Source: Bacteroidota bacterium
GTDB taxonomy: Bacteria > Bacteroidota > Bacteroidia > Bacteroidales > F082
DNA: 51,447 bases
Direction: 5' to 3'
NCBI GenBank assembly: GCA_016845175.1
Contig: JAERTD010000034.1
Coordinates: 1-51,447, forward strand
Part shown: one piece after another, positions 27,674 to 37,300 of the stretch
Position numbering within the stretch: the first letter of the stretch is position 1
How the letters are laid out: each line of letters begins with the position of its first letter
Notes under the pieces: model-generated
Databases searched by the model: none
What the model saw: only the letters and a program-made list of their open reading frames with translations
What the model was told of the DNA's origin: nothing
Position numbers and translations under genes: made by a program

Positions 27674-28999
27674 ATGGATAAGAATCATCTCCTGCGATTA
27701 TGCGGCATTATTTCATTACTGCTTCTCTTCTCATGCCCCGCTTCTGCTCAGTGGCAGGAAGATTATCAATATGGTTTTAAAATTCAAATACCTCATCAGT
27801 GGAGTAAAAACTCCTATATGGATGGTTCAGATAAAGTATATGATTTTTACAGTCCTGATGAAAATGCAGCGGTACAATTGAGAGCTTTTGAGGCTGGAAA
27901 CAACCTGACCATCGATTTACTTGCTCAGGTTTATGAGGATAATATGCTTCCCACAGGTAGTCGTAAAGAAAGCAGGGTGGCCCATACCACAAGAAATGGG
28001 ATTCCGGGACAACAGGGAGTGTATATGATGTATTATAATGGTGTGGAAGTAGCCATGAGTGCATTTTTTACCATTCAGAATCAAAAGGCCTATGTCCTAA
28101 GTGCTATGATCCCGGTAAGTATGCTAGAGCAAAAGTCGGTTGAAGTAAAATCCATTACCCAATCGTTTACCATCAATGGTATACAAAGCCATACTACCCA
28201 AAAGGAAACAAAAGCTGGCTTAAGAGGATTAACAGGCGGCACATCTATGGGAAGCAAGAAATCAGGTACTCAACAGAACAGCAATGGCACAAATAATAAG
28301 GGTGGCCCTGTCTCAGTTTCTAATGCCAACGATCTGGTATATCAGGGTCAAACCTATCGAACGGTAAAGATCGGCAATCAGGTGTGGATGGCTGAAAACC
28401 TGAATGTAGGTGTAATGCTTACCAAAGATGTGTACCCAAAAGATAATGGAATCATTGAAAAGCACTGTTTATTCGATCTTCCTGAGAACTGTGTGAAATA
28501 TGGAGGATTCTATCAGTTCAAGGAAATGATGCAGTACAGAAACCTAAACTATGATCCGGGCAACCCGCAAATTACACAGGGAATTTGCCCTCCCGGCTGG
28601 CATTTACCATCGGATGAGGAATGGAAAACACTGGAAGGGATGGTTGATAGTAACTTTGGTGTGGGCAATTCTGAATGGGATCAGGAAAATGCAGACAGAG
28701 GCTCGGATATTGGAGTAAAGCTAAGAAGTAAATCGGGATGGGTTATGTATAACGATGGTGTGAATAACAATGGCCATGACACCTATGGGTTTACCATATT
28801 ACCTGCTGGTAGTGCCTCCAGTTATGGCACTTATCGGCCATTAAGTATGGGAGGAAATGAGATGTGGGGAAAATTCTGGACCTCAACTCCCAACGGTGGT
28901 TTTCTTTCTATTTCAAGAAGCTTCGGATATAAGAGCAATTCATTCAGAAACATTACCGGGGAAAATAACGGATTATCAGTAAGATGTATCAAAAACTAA
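27674..28999 (+). CDS. Secreted protein: PsbP/DcrB-like N-terminal domain plus FISUMP domain
   Basis: The 441-residue protein starts with a signal peptide (DKNHLLRLCGIISLLLLFSC, cut after ASAQ). Residues about 27-175 form a domain with YGFKIQIPHQWSKNSYMDG and YDFYSPDENAAVQLRAFEAG, resembling PsbP/DcrB-type folds. The same domain begins the next gene. A Ser/Gly/Asn linker contains GLTGGTS. Residues about 240-441 are a Fibrobacter succinogenes major (FISUMP) domain: YRTVKIGNQVWMAENLNVG, CPPGWHLPSDEEWKTLEG and the ending LSVRCIKN. FISUMP domains occur on many secreted Bacteroidota and Fibrobacter proteins, function unclear. I chose the ATG at 27674 for the signal peptide, although the frame is open from 27554. 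Confidence 0.78.
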   Translation: MDKNHLLRLCGIISLLLLFSCPASAQWQEDYQYGFKIQIPHQWSKNSYMDGSDKVYDFYSPDENAAVQLRAFEAGNNLTIDLLAQVYEDNMLPTGSRKESRVAHTTRNGIPGQQGVYMMYYNGVEVAMSAFFTIQNQKAYVLSAMIPVSMLEQKSVEVKSITQSFTINGIQSHTTQKETKAGLRGLTGGTSMGSKKSGTQQNSNGTNNKGGPVSVSNANDLVYQGQTYRTVKIGNQVWMAENLNVGVMLTKDVYPKDNGIIEKHCLFDLPENCVKYGGFYQFKEMMQYRNLNYDPGNPQITQGICPPGWHLPSDEEWKTLEGMVDSNFGVGNSEWDQENADRGSDIGVKLRSKSGWVMYNDGVNNNGHDTYGFTILPAGSASSYGTYRPLSMGGNEMWGKFWTSTPNGGFLSISRSFGYKSNSFRNITGENNGLSVRCIKN

Positions 29000-29019
29000 A
29001 ACCAAATACAACACATGCT

Positions 29020-30231
29020 ATGAAAACTAAACTATTAAGTATTTTAAGTTTTTGCCTCGTTCTTTTGCTTATAAGCAGTAGCGCGTTAGCACAATTACAG
29101 AGAGATAGTCGGTACGGCTTCACAATCAACATCCCTTCAAACTGGAGCAAAAACTCCTATATGGATGGAACCGATAAGGTGTATGACTATTACAGTCCGG
29201 ATGAAAATGCCGCAGTCCAGATTAGAGCCTTTGATGCTCCGGCTGGATTAACTCTGGATCTGCTGGTTAGCGTGTATGAGCAACAAATGTTACCTGCCGG
29301 TGCAATCCATGATGGCGTTAAAAACCATGTGTCCAGAACCGGAATACATGGGAAACAAGGAACCTATCGCTTCAACTATAATGGCACTCAGGTAGGCATG
29401 GGTGTATTTTTTGCCATAAAAAACGGAAATGGCTATGTGGTAAGTGCCATGATACCCACCAGCATGCTTCAACAAAAATCACTGGAGGTGAAATCGATTA
29501 CTCAAAGTTTCTCTCTAATGTCTTCTTCAAATTCCGGAGGAAGTACTGGTGGCGGACTGAGTGGATTAACAGGGGGAACATCGGCTAAATCCAATTTCAG
29601 GGTGACCAAAATTACCTTATGTGATCAGCTGGACTACAACAATCGTGCGGTTAATCCAAGCACAGTGTTTGGAACCAGAACTCCTGAAATACATGCAGTG
29701 GTAGAATATGAGGGCTATACAAGCAAATCGATTGTTGTAAAATGGTTATATGGTCGCGATAGAGTCATCACCGAAGATTCTTACACCTTTAGTAAAGGTC
29801 AGGGTGGCGTTGGTGTAGTCAGCCTATCAAAACCAAACAACGATTGGCCTGTGGGAGAGTACTGGGTGGAATTTTATGAAGGACCTCGGGTTTTTAAAGA
29901 ACTCAGATTTAATGTAAAACAGCAAAACACTTCGGCCGGAGGATCTGGTTCATTGGCTGGCAAATACCGTCTTCTCAATCGCTCTGATGGTCAGGATTTG
30001 GTAAACTTCCATTATATATTTATTCGTGATGATGGATTTATGGATGAAAAATACCAACCGAAAGATTCTGGTAATTATGTGGGTGGTGGTAAAGGTAGAT
30101 GGACAAGAAGTGGCAACACCCTAACACTCAATTTTGATGATGGAACAGTACAACAACTTAAGATCAGTGGAGATAAAATCATAAGAACCACTTATGATGG
30201 AGTGGTATTTACCTTCATCAAATCAGACTAA
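29020..30231 (+). CDS. Secreted paralogue with PsbP/DcrB-like N-terminus and lipocalin-like C-terminus
   Basis: The 403-residue protein begins with a signal peptide (KTKLLSILSFCLVLLLISSS, cut after ALAQ). Residues about 25-165 are closely similar to the preceding gene (WSKNSYMDGTDKVYDYYSPD, VVSAMIPTSMLQQKSLEVKS), including the linker GLSGLTGGTS. After that the proteins differ: residues about 190-300 look like an Ig-type beta sandwich (PEIHAVVEYEGYTSKSIVVK). Residues about 310-403 resemble a small lipocalin-like barrel (GSLAGKYRLLNRSDGQDLVN, GRWTRSGNTLTLNFDDGT). It starts 20 nt after the FISUMP gene stop, and the next gene starts 2 nt after its own stop. Confidence 0.7.
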   Translation: MKTKLLSILSFCLVLLLISSSALAQLQRDSRYGFTINIPSNWSKNSYMDGTDKVYDYYSPDENAAVQIRAFDAPAGLTLDLLVSVYEQQMLPAGAIHDGVKNHVSRTGIHGKQGTYRFNYNGTQVGMGVFFAIKNGNGYVVSAMIPTSMLQQKSLEVKSITQSFSLMSSSNSGGSTGGGLSGLTGGTSAKSNFRVTKITLCDQLDYNNRAVNPSTVFGTRTPEIHAVVEYEGYTSKSIVVKWLYGRDRVITEDSYTFSKGQGGVGVVSLSKPNNDWPVGEYWVEFYEGPRVFKELRFNVKQQNTSAGGSGSLAGKYRLLNRSDGQDLVNFHYIFIRDDGFMDEKYQPKDSGNYVGGGKGRWTRSGNTLTLNFDDGTVQQLKISGDKIIRTTYDGVVFTFIKSD

Positions 30232-30233
30232 GG

Positions 30234-32666
30234 ATGACTTATTCAAAAATAACATCCATACGAAGACTTATTCTGCTTACAAGCATCCTGTTTTTTGCCC
30301 TGACTGCTACTGCTCAGTATACTGCCGATGATGTTAATCGCTATGCCAATTGGGGTGATCCTGAATACCAAAGAAACATAAGTATTTGGAGAAATTATCA
30401 AATTGCCGCAAGCAAAAACCCGATGGACTTGGAGGCCATGCGAAACGCAGAAAACCAGATGGATCTGGATTGGATAAACTCAGGTTTATCAACGATTTGG
30501 GTACCCAATCAGGAGGCTAAAAAGCAAGTCGTTCAGCTAATTGTTGCTGAAATCAAAAAGCTCAAGGCCGAAAAATTACCCAATGAAACAGCTTACCGCG
30601 AACTGCCAAGAAGTGCCAGCGACAATTACCGTGGACAATATCTGGCTGGCTTCGACCAGAATGTAAAGATTAGCAGACTTAAGAAACTTGAACCATTAAT
30701 ACGCATCGGAAAGGATAAAGGTACTCCGGTTCCAAAACCTGATAACAACAATCTGGAGCAAGAGTTTTTACATGAAATATATAAGATTAATGCTGATATT
30801 GAAAGGATTAATTCATATGCCAGAGGCCGAGAACTTGAATTAAGTCTCATCACTGCTCAGCAATTGTGTGATAAAATCAGGCTGCTGCAGGGCCGTCAGT
30901 ATTTCAGTAGTACTTTGAAGGAAATTCGTAAAAAGAATCCTGGCTTTTCCTTTACCATAAACCCACTTGCCAACCAGGTTACACGAGACTACTGGATACG
31001 GATGAGAAACCGTGCCAATTTAAGCTATCGCTCAGCCATGGAAGCCCATAGTGGATGTGTTTATAATGAAGGCATACAGCAATGGGGCTATGTGGAGATC
31101 CCTCTGGGTTTTGCAAAAGCCACCTTCGATCTGGTCACCAATTGGAAAGATATGCTCAATGGCAAACTCTTTGGAACCTTTTCATCACTTAGCGAAAATG
31201 CAGGGAAAGGTGCCAATGCAGTCAGAACAATGGAGGTTGTGGGTGAGGATATTATTAAAGCAGGTAACGAGGCCGCTGACTGGAAATCTTATGCAGGCAT
31301 CGTGGGTGGTTTTATTTCAGCCTTTGACGGATATGTTAAAACCTACAATATTGCGGTGGAAAACTACCAGCAAGGCGACCTGCTAAAAATGAATAGAGAG
31401 TCTGCTCAGCAGCTCATTCAAAGCAATAGATTGCTATTGCAGGAGTTCGACCGTTACCGTGCATTTATCGAATCAAAAAGCAGTGCTATCGATTGTCTGA
31501 ACGACAAACTCATGAGGATTGATTTGGACAATAAGTCCATAAAAGGTGATAAAATAAGCATCTGGGGGACGGGTAATTATGATTGGGATGGTGAAGAATA
31601 CATCAATCAGATAAAAGAAGCCGGTGAAGACCTGAAAAACGAATACATCTATTGTGAAGATTTTGTAAAAACACTTCAGATAGCTGTAAGCCAGGCCAAT
31701 AATGAATATTATGCTCTGGAAGACAAAATCAGGAATTCTGGTGCTGACCAAAGTCAGATTAATGCCCAGATCAGCTATAACCAGGAGAATGGGTTGTGGT
31801 TCGAGCAGGAATCCACTCGCCTTTCAGAATACTATGTGCAGTTTTGTGAGGGCAATACTGTACCTGATGATGTAATAGTTGTATCCACTCAGGTAGTACC
31901 TGGAGTGGAAGAACAAAATGGCGATCCTGATGCTCCTCCAGTTTGGGATTATGAAACCACTCCATATGATCCTGATGACCAGGTCCCTTCTGAGGAGTCA
32001 ATACCTCCAAATACTGAAAGCAGCTCCCATGGTGGTGGCGAAACCATAGGTATAATCAGTACTGGAAATGGTTGGTCAGCTCAGCGAACTACAGCCAATG
32101 AGTATGATTTGAGAAGAGATATTGGTTCTGCTGTTAATAGTGGCAGAACCCCTGCAGGGCTATATGTTGAAAGCAGTGGTGAGATGCTCATTTATTATAT
32201 AAATGAAAACCCGCTGGGCATGACTGCATGGAATCTGGAATGGTATACAGATGCCGAAACTCTTCAAAATGGCATTAACAACAATATGGAAGAAGGCTAT
32301 TTTCCCATGGGAATTTCTTTTACTGAGGAAGGTCAGCTTTATGTATTGTACATATTATCAGATCTAAGGGCCACTGCCTGGCAACTGGTGGAATCAGAAT
32401 TGGAATTGGGAGCTGTGGCCCATAATATGCAGGTATATATCGATGATTCATATATACCCGTGGGCATTACAGTTTTTGCGGGTAAATATTACACTTTAAT
32501 GGCTCAAGTACCGGATGCTCAGATGACTAACTGGACTATTGAAGGTTATGAAGATAATTTGCATTCTATCCAGCAAAACATCAATGCCAAAGCCAATGCA
32601 GGAATGATCCCCTTTGGTTATTTAAAAGAAGAGCATGTGGTGAATGTGTTGTTTGTGGGATTCTGA
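30234..32666 (+). CDS. Secreted 810-residue helical protein with four-repeat C-terminal module
   Basis: No known family is recognised. A signal peptide (about 1-28, ending TATAQ) is followed by a long, mostly helical region (about 30-550), including one Gly/Ala-rich stretch near 330-370. An acidic Pro/Glu-rich linker follows (about 560-605: DYETTPYDPDDQVPSEESIP). Residues 613-810 form four tandem units of about 50 residues, each starting with Trp (GWSAQR, AWNLEWY, AWQLVES, NWTIEGY). Each has a P-x-G turn (TPAGL, FPMGI, IPVGI, IPFGY) before a beta strand. The next gene ends with the same module. It begins 2 nt after the previous stop. Confidence 0.65.
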   Translation: MTYSKITSIRRLILLTSILFFALTATAQYTADDVNRYANWGDPEYQRNISIWRNYQIAASKNPMDLEAMRNAENQMDLDWINSGLSTIWVPNQEAKKQVVQLIVAEIKKLKAEKLPNETAYRELPRSASDNYRGQYLAGFDQNVKISRLKKLEPLIRIGKDKGTPVPKPDNNNLEQEFLHEIYKINADIERINSYARGRELELSLITAQQLCDKIRLLQGRQYFSSTLKEIRKKNPGFSFTINPLANQVTRDYWIRMRNRANLSYRSAMEAHSGCVYNEGIQQWGYVEIPLGFAKATFDLVTNWKDMLNGKLFGTFSSLSENAGKGANAVRTMEVVGEDIIKAGNEAADWKSYAGIVGGFISAFDGYVKTYNIAVENYQQGDLLKMNRESAQQLIQSNRLLLQEFDRYRAFIESKSSAIDCLNDKLMRIDLDNKSIKGDKISIWGTGNYDWDGEEYINQIKEAGEDLKNEYIYCEDFVKTLQIAVSQANNEYYALEDKIRNSGADQSQINAQISYNQENGLWFEQESTRLSEYYVQFCEGNTVPDDVIVVSTQVVPGVEEQNGDPDAPPVWDYETTPYDPDDQVPSEESIPPNTESSSHGGGETIGIISTGNGWSAQRTTANEYDLRRDIGSAVNSGRTPAGLYVESSGEMLIYYINENPLGMTAWNLEWYTDAETLQNGINNNMEEGYFPMGISFTEEGQLYVLYILSDLRATAWQLVESELELGAVAHNMQVYIDDSYIPVGITVFAGKYYTLMAQVPDAQMTNWTIEGYEDNLHSIQQNINAKANAGMIPFGYLKEEHVVNVLFVGF
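32070..32663 (+). repeat. Four tandem ~50-residue coding repeats (copy A)
   Basis: This codes residues 613-810 of the preceding CDS. Units start at GWSAQR, AWNLEWY, AWQLVES and NWTIEGY. Each contains a P-x-G-(I/L/Y) turn followed by a hydrophobic strand such as LYVLYI or YYTLMAQ. The DNA has diverged; the repeat is visible at protein level. Confidence 0.65.
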
Positions 32667-32714
32667 CAATAGTAAAGCCTGAGGAAAATAGTCTGATACT
32701 TAATAACATCGGAA

Positions 32715-34253
32715 ATGCGACCTAAAATAACCCTATTAATCGTGGCCTTGTCTATCAGCTCTTATGTGATGCATGCCCAGCGAAACTATTTTCAGTGTGT
32801 TAATGAAAAAGCAGTGGAATATGACATCAATGGGATGAAGTATGGCCACTTTTTTCAGCTTGAACTTAAGAAAGGAGATCAACGGGATCCTGATTTACCA
32901 GCTACCTATAGAAAACAGGCTGTTCACTATCAAAACCTACGCGACAAAGAGTTCGACCGTTGCCAGTCGTATCCAAAGTGCAGTGAAAACTATACAACAC
33001 CTTCATTCGGTTCACAACAAGAATGTGAACAGTATCTGGCACCTATAAAGGCCAGTAAACAGGCATTGGAAAGAAGAATTTCGGACCTGCAGAAAGAAAT
33101 ACATGCTTTACATGATGCTCACCGGTATTCAGAGATGCTGCCCCTGAGAAAAAGGCAGAATATGCAGCAAGCGGAACTGGCATGCCTTAAAAAACAAATT
33201 GAGGCCTGCAACTGTAGCTTATATCAATCAGGAAGTGAAACTGGAGGTCAGTATGTTGATTGGGAACTTTTTGGTATTGGCAACTATGTAAGCCTGAGCC
33301 TGGGAGGATATCAAATCTCAAAAGGCAATGAAACCATTGGGATTGAGGCCGGTGAAGGCCTCCAAATAAGTGGGTATCTTAAAAATTATCACAACTACAC
33401 CTCTGCCTATGTAACTTATTCATTTTCATACATCCTGAACGGTCATTATGTGCAGGTTGATCAAAGCATCGATCCAACCGGACAGTTTAGCACCTATATT
33501 TCACCCTATTATCTTAACACAGGTAATAATACACTTGTGGTTTCCTTAATCAATGAGTCGAACCAACAGCTAATTGATTTAAATCTGGGACCCTTTACTA
33601 TTCAGGTTCAAGAAATGGAGACCCCTGATGCTGGAGCTAATGGATTGGCAGGTAGTGGTTGGTCAATACATGCGACCACTTCCGATGGCTATGGTCTGGA
33701 ACAGGATATTAATTCCGCAACTTCTGCCGGGAAAACTCCGGTTGGGATTTTTATAGGAAATTATGGGGAAGCAGAGGTTTTTTATATTGATGACAATCCT
33801 CTCGGAATGACAGCCTGGAATTTGGAATGGTATTCAGGTGCAGATAACCTACAATATGGCATCAATAATAAGTTAGAGCAGGGTTATTTTCCCATGGGGA
33901 TCTGTTTTACTGACCAGGGGCAGCTTTATGTATTATATATTATGTCTGAACTATCTGCCACCGCCTGGCAATTGGTGGAATCGGAACTTGACCTTGGTAC
34001 GGTTAGCTACCAGGTTCAGCCCTACATCAATGAGAACTATGTACCAGTAGGCATCAGTGTTTATGCAGGTAAATACTATACCCTACTGGCACAGCTTCCT
34101 GATACACAGCTGGCCAACTGGACCATAGAAGGTTATGAGAACAATTCTTATACCCTAGGTCAAAACATTAATTCGAAAGCCGATGCGGGCCTGGTTCCTT
34201 TCGGGTACCTAAAAGAGGAAGGTGTTGTAAATATCTTATACATCGGATTCTAA
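32715..34253 (+). CDS. Secreted 512-residue protein sharing the four-repeat C-terminal module
   Basis: Family unknown. A signal peptide (RPKITLLIVALSISSYVMHA) leads into a charged helical region with a probable coiled coil (about 108-160: KQALERRISDLQKEIHALHD) and several cysteines. Residues about 185-300 are beta-rich (GNYVSLSLGGYQISKGNETI, Ig-like). Residues 315-512 are the same four-repeat module as in the preceding protein (TAWNLEWYSGADNLQYGINN, TAWQLVESELDLGTVSYQVQ, WTIEGYENNSYTLGQNINSK), by eye about two-thirds identical. It ends the operon, 25 nt before a strong hairpin. There is no T9SS or LPXTG tail. Confidence 0.65.
   Translation: MRPKITLLIVALSISSYVMHAQRNYFQCVNEKAVEYDINGMKYGHFFQLELKKGDQRDPDLPATYRKQAVHYQNLRDKEFDRCQSYPKCSENYTTPSFGSQQECEQYLAPIKASKQALERRISDLQKEIHALHDAHRYSEMLPLRKRQNMQQAELACLKKQIEACNCSLYQSGSETGGQYVDWELFGIGNYVSLSLGGYQISKGNETIGIEAGEGLQISGYLKNYHNYTSAYVTYSFSYILNGHYVQVDQSIDPTGQFSTYISPYYLNTGNNTLVVSLINESNQQLIDLNLGPFTIQVQEMETPDAGANGLAGSGWSIHATTSDGYGLEQDINSATSAGKTPVGIFIGNYGEAEVFYIDDNPLGMTAWNLEWYSGADNLQYGINNKLEQGYFPMGICFTDQGQLYVLYIMSELSATAWQLVESELDLGTVSYQVQPYINENYVPVGISVYAGKYYTLLAQLPDTQLANWTIEGYENNSYTLGQNINSKADAGLVPFGYLKEEGVVNILYIGF
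33657..34250 (+). repeat. Four tandem ~50-residue coding repeats (copy B)
   Basis: This codes residues 315-512, the same module as 32070-32663. Unit starts are GWSIHA, AWNLEWY, AWQLVES and NWTIEGY, and P-x-G turns are TPVGI, FPMGI, VPVGI and VPFGY. Confidence 0.65.
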
Positions 34254-34277
34254 TAAGCCCAAATGATAAGAGAAATC

Positions 34278-34318
34278 AATTCCCGGGAAAAGCAGATGAC
34301 TGGCTTATCCCGGGAATT
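34278..34318. terminator. Strong bidirectional hairpin terminator
   Basis: A 16-nt arm at 34278-34293 (AATTCCCGGGAAAAGC) pairs with 34303-34318 with one mismatch around a 9-nt loop, and T-rich sequence follows on both sides. It sits between convergent genes and should stop the secreted-protein operon and the T9SS-cargo gene. Confidence 0.75.
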
Positions 34319-34321
34319 TTC

Positions 34322-37300
34322 TTATTGAATGACCAGCTTTTGGGTAGATGCACCGGTTTCAGAACTTACACCCACAAAATAAATTCCTGGTTTCAACTGA
34401 CTCACATCTAATTCAATCTGAGCCTGATTAAGCTCATGGCTTTGTACCAAATGTGTTCTAGAATCCCAGATTTGAACAGTATAAGTCCCTTTATCTTTAA
34501 GCTTCAGCAATACCTTATCAGTGGCAGGGTTGGGCTGTAACTCAAACAAATCCACAGAGGCATTTAACTCAGGATGACCGACGGAGTTGCTTATTTCAAC
34601 ATCACCGATGTACAGATTGTTACTAAATCTGGTAAAGGATTCAAAACGAAGCTTGATATTAGCCTGACCTGCCCAATTGGATAAATCAATCAAGGGACAG
34701 TCAGCTCCATATCCCGAGCCACACCAGTCTTGCCCGCCCATGGGTTCAAAGGAATCAGTGGTAGGTTCTGAGGTTGCGAATATACCCTCACCATTGGGGC
34801 CATTGCCATATACTCTTGTCCAACTCTCACCACAATCATCTGAAATGCTCACAAACAAAGAATCACTTGGTGCGTATCTTTGGGCATAGGCATAATCAAA
34901 GGTCATGAATACATTATCAAAACCATCAAAATTCAGATTAGGTAGTATGAGAAAGTCCCTCTCATTCATATTGGAATAATTGAACATATTTATCCAACTC
35001 ACCTGCTTCATACCTTGAGCAGTCATCACTTCTTTCAGCTCCCATGTGTAGGACTGATCAGGATTTTCAATCACACAACCCATACTTTCAAAGCCCGGAC
35101 CTGAAAAATTTTCATAATACGGTAAAAACTGACCCCCCACATTTAGATAATCCTCTTTTATAAGTTCGCTTTCACCTGAACTGTTAGTGACCGTTAAACT
35201 CACACTATAGGTACCTGCCTGTTGCAGAGTAACCACAGGGTGTTGGGAATTCTCATCAGTTCCTTCCAGGTAATCCACATAAGGAGGATCGAAGGCCCAC
35301 AACCACCCGGTTGGGCAGGCTGTGGATTCATCGTAGAGGTGTATGGGTTCGTTGGCACATTGGGCAGTATCATTGGAATAAAAGTTTACCTGAGGCAGCA
35401 AACCATCAACAACGATAATATAAGCCGTTTTTGTTGTAATATGGCTACCGTCCGGATTGGTAACCTCAAGCGTAACAGCAAATTCACCTGCTGCATCATA
35501 CACAATTCCGCTGGGATTGGATTCTGTAGAAGTTGAAGGAGTTCCTCCTTCAAAAGTCCAGGACCATGAGTGTGGATAGCCCACTGACATATCGGTAAAA
35601 TCTATGGCGCAGCCCAAGGGAATATTTCTTTCACTGGGTTCAAAATCAGCAAATAAATCATAGTAGTAAGCCGGACTTCCCCACAAGCCACGACCATAGG
35701 ATGATGCCCTGATGCGGTCTTCAGCAGGATCTTCCGGATCTACATATATCTCAATTTCTGATACCAAAATAGCTGCAGGAAGTCCTTCAGAGAATAGAAT
35801 CCATTCACTCATATGGGCATCCTTAAAAAACACACCCACATTGGTTCCCACGTACAGACCTTCCACTTGTCCTCTGTCATAATAGGCCACATCATTGAGG
35901 TTGATATCCGGCAGGTTTAGGGAAATATCTTCCCATGATACACCTTTATCTGTCGATCTATAGATATTTGAAGCCTGGGTAATATATACCAGCTCTTCAT
36001 CCCATGGATGGGCCTCAATATCATTTACAGCACCTGATCCGGGAAGTAAGTCACGCAAATCAGCATAAGCAGGAACGGCATCCATAATATTATCTGAGCG
36101 AACCAAACCATTACCAGAGGTGGCAAAATAAAAGAGGTTTTCATTGGCAGGTGAGTGTTCCACCACGGTCACTGATCCATTTCCTACACCGCTTGAAATT
36201 TTAGTCCATGATGGTGAATTATCAGTCAGGTTAGTAGTTCTCCAAAGGTTTATATATCCGGCAAACATATAGTCCTGATTGCTTTCATGCTGGGTAAATG
36301 GAGTCACCCAATTGCCTTGTTCGTTGATACCATTTACTCCTTCTCCGGCAATTTGCACACTGACCTTATCATCTATCATGCGAATCATATTGCCATATTG
36401 CGCACAACCATAGCTTAGACTGGTATCCGCTACATCCATCTGTGTTTCCATACCATCAGCATACATATCTGATTGTATCCATTCATCCGTATGGTAAGAT
36501 GAAATTCCATTATCCTGGTAACCAGTGCTTACATGGTTTTGCAACAATCTGCTTTGTCCCAGTTTATATTGCTGACCAATGGCCAAACCATTAGTTATCC
36601 TGGTCCATGTTTGTCCATCATCATCGTTCCACCAGATACCACCATCATTGCCAACATATAATATATCATTCAGAGGATTGTATTCCAACACATGAAGGTC
36701 GGCATGAGCTGCATCAGCACCGCAACCACCTGTTTGGTTGGAGCTCATAGTCCAGGTTTGACCGGCATCGGCTGAACGCCAGCAGTTGATTCCTCCGGCA
36801 TAGAGCACATCCGCATCATTCGGATCGGCTGCAATGTCCAGGTCATACCAGGCCTGACCACCAGCACCTCCATTACATGCCCAACCCATAACATTGGGTG
36901 AGTTGGAGCGTAAGGTAAAGCTTTCTCCTCCATCTATGGATAAATAGGTACCATAATAAGCACTTCCTGTGGTAACAAAAAAGTAAACATAATAAGGGTT
37001 GTCCGGTGATACTGCAATCACGGACCTAGAACCTGAAGTGGGTGTGCCATTGGTGATCATAGTCCAACTATCACCAGCATCCACCGATTTGAAAAACTTG
37101 CTTCCCACAGAACAGAAAATTATATTGGGGTCAGTGGCATGAAATACTATTTCCTTGGAATTCCCGGTTTTGGTTAATGTCCAACTTGCACCAGCATCTA
37201 TTGATTTATACACTCCTCCACTGGTAGCCGCATATAAAAGGGCCGGATTGGTAGGATGCTGTATCATTCGACCCACAGTCTTCGCACCCATATTGGTATT

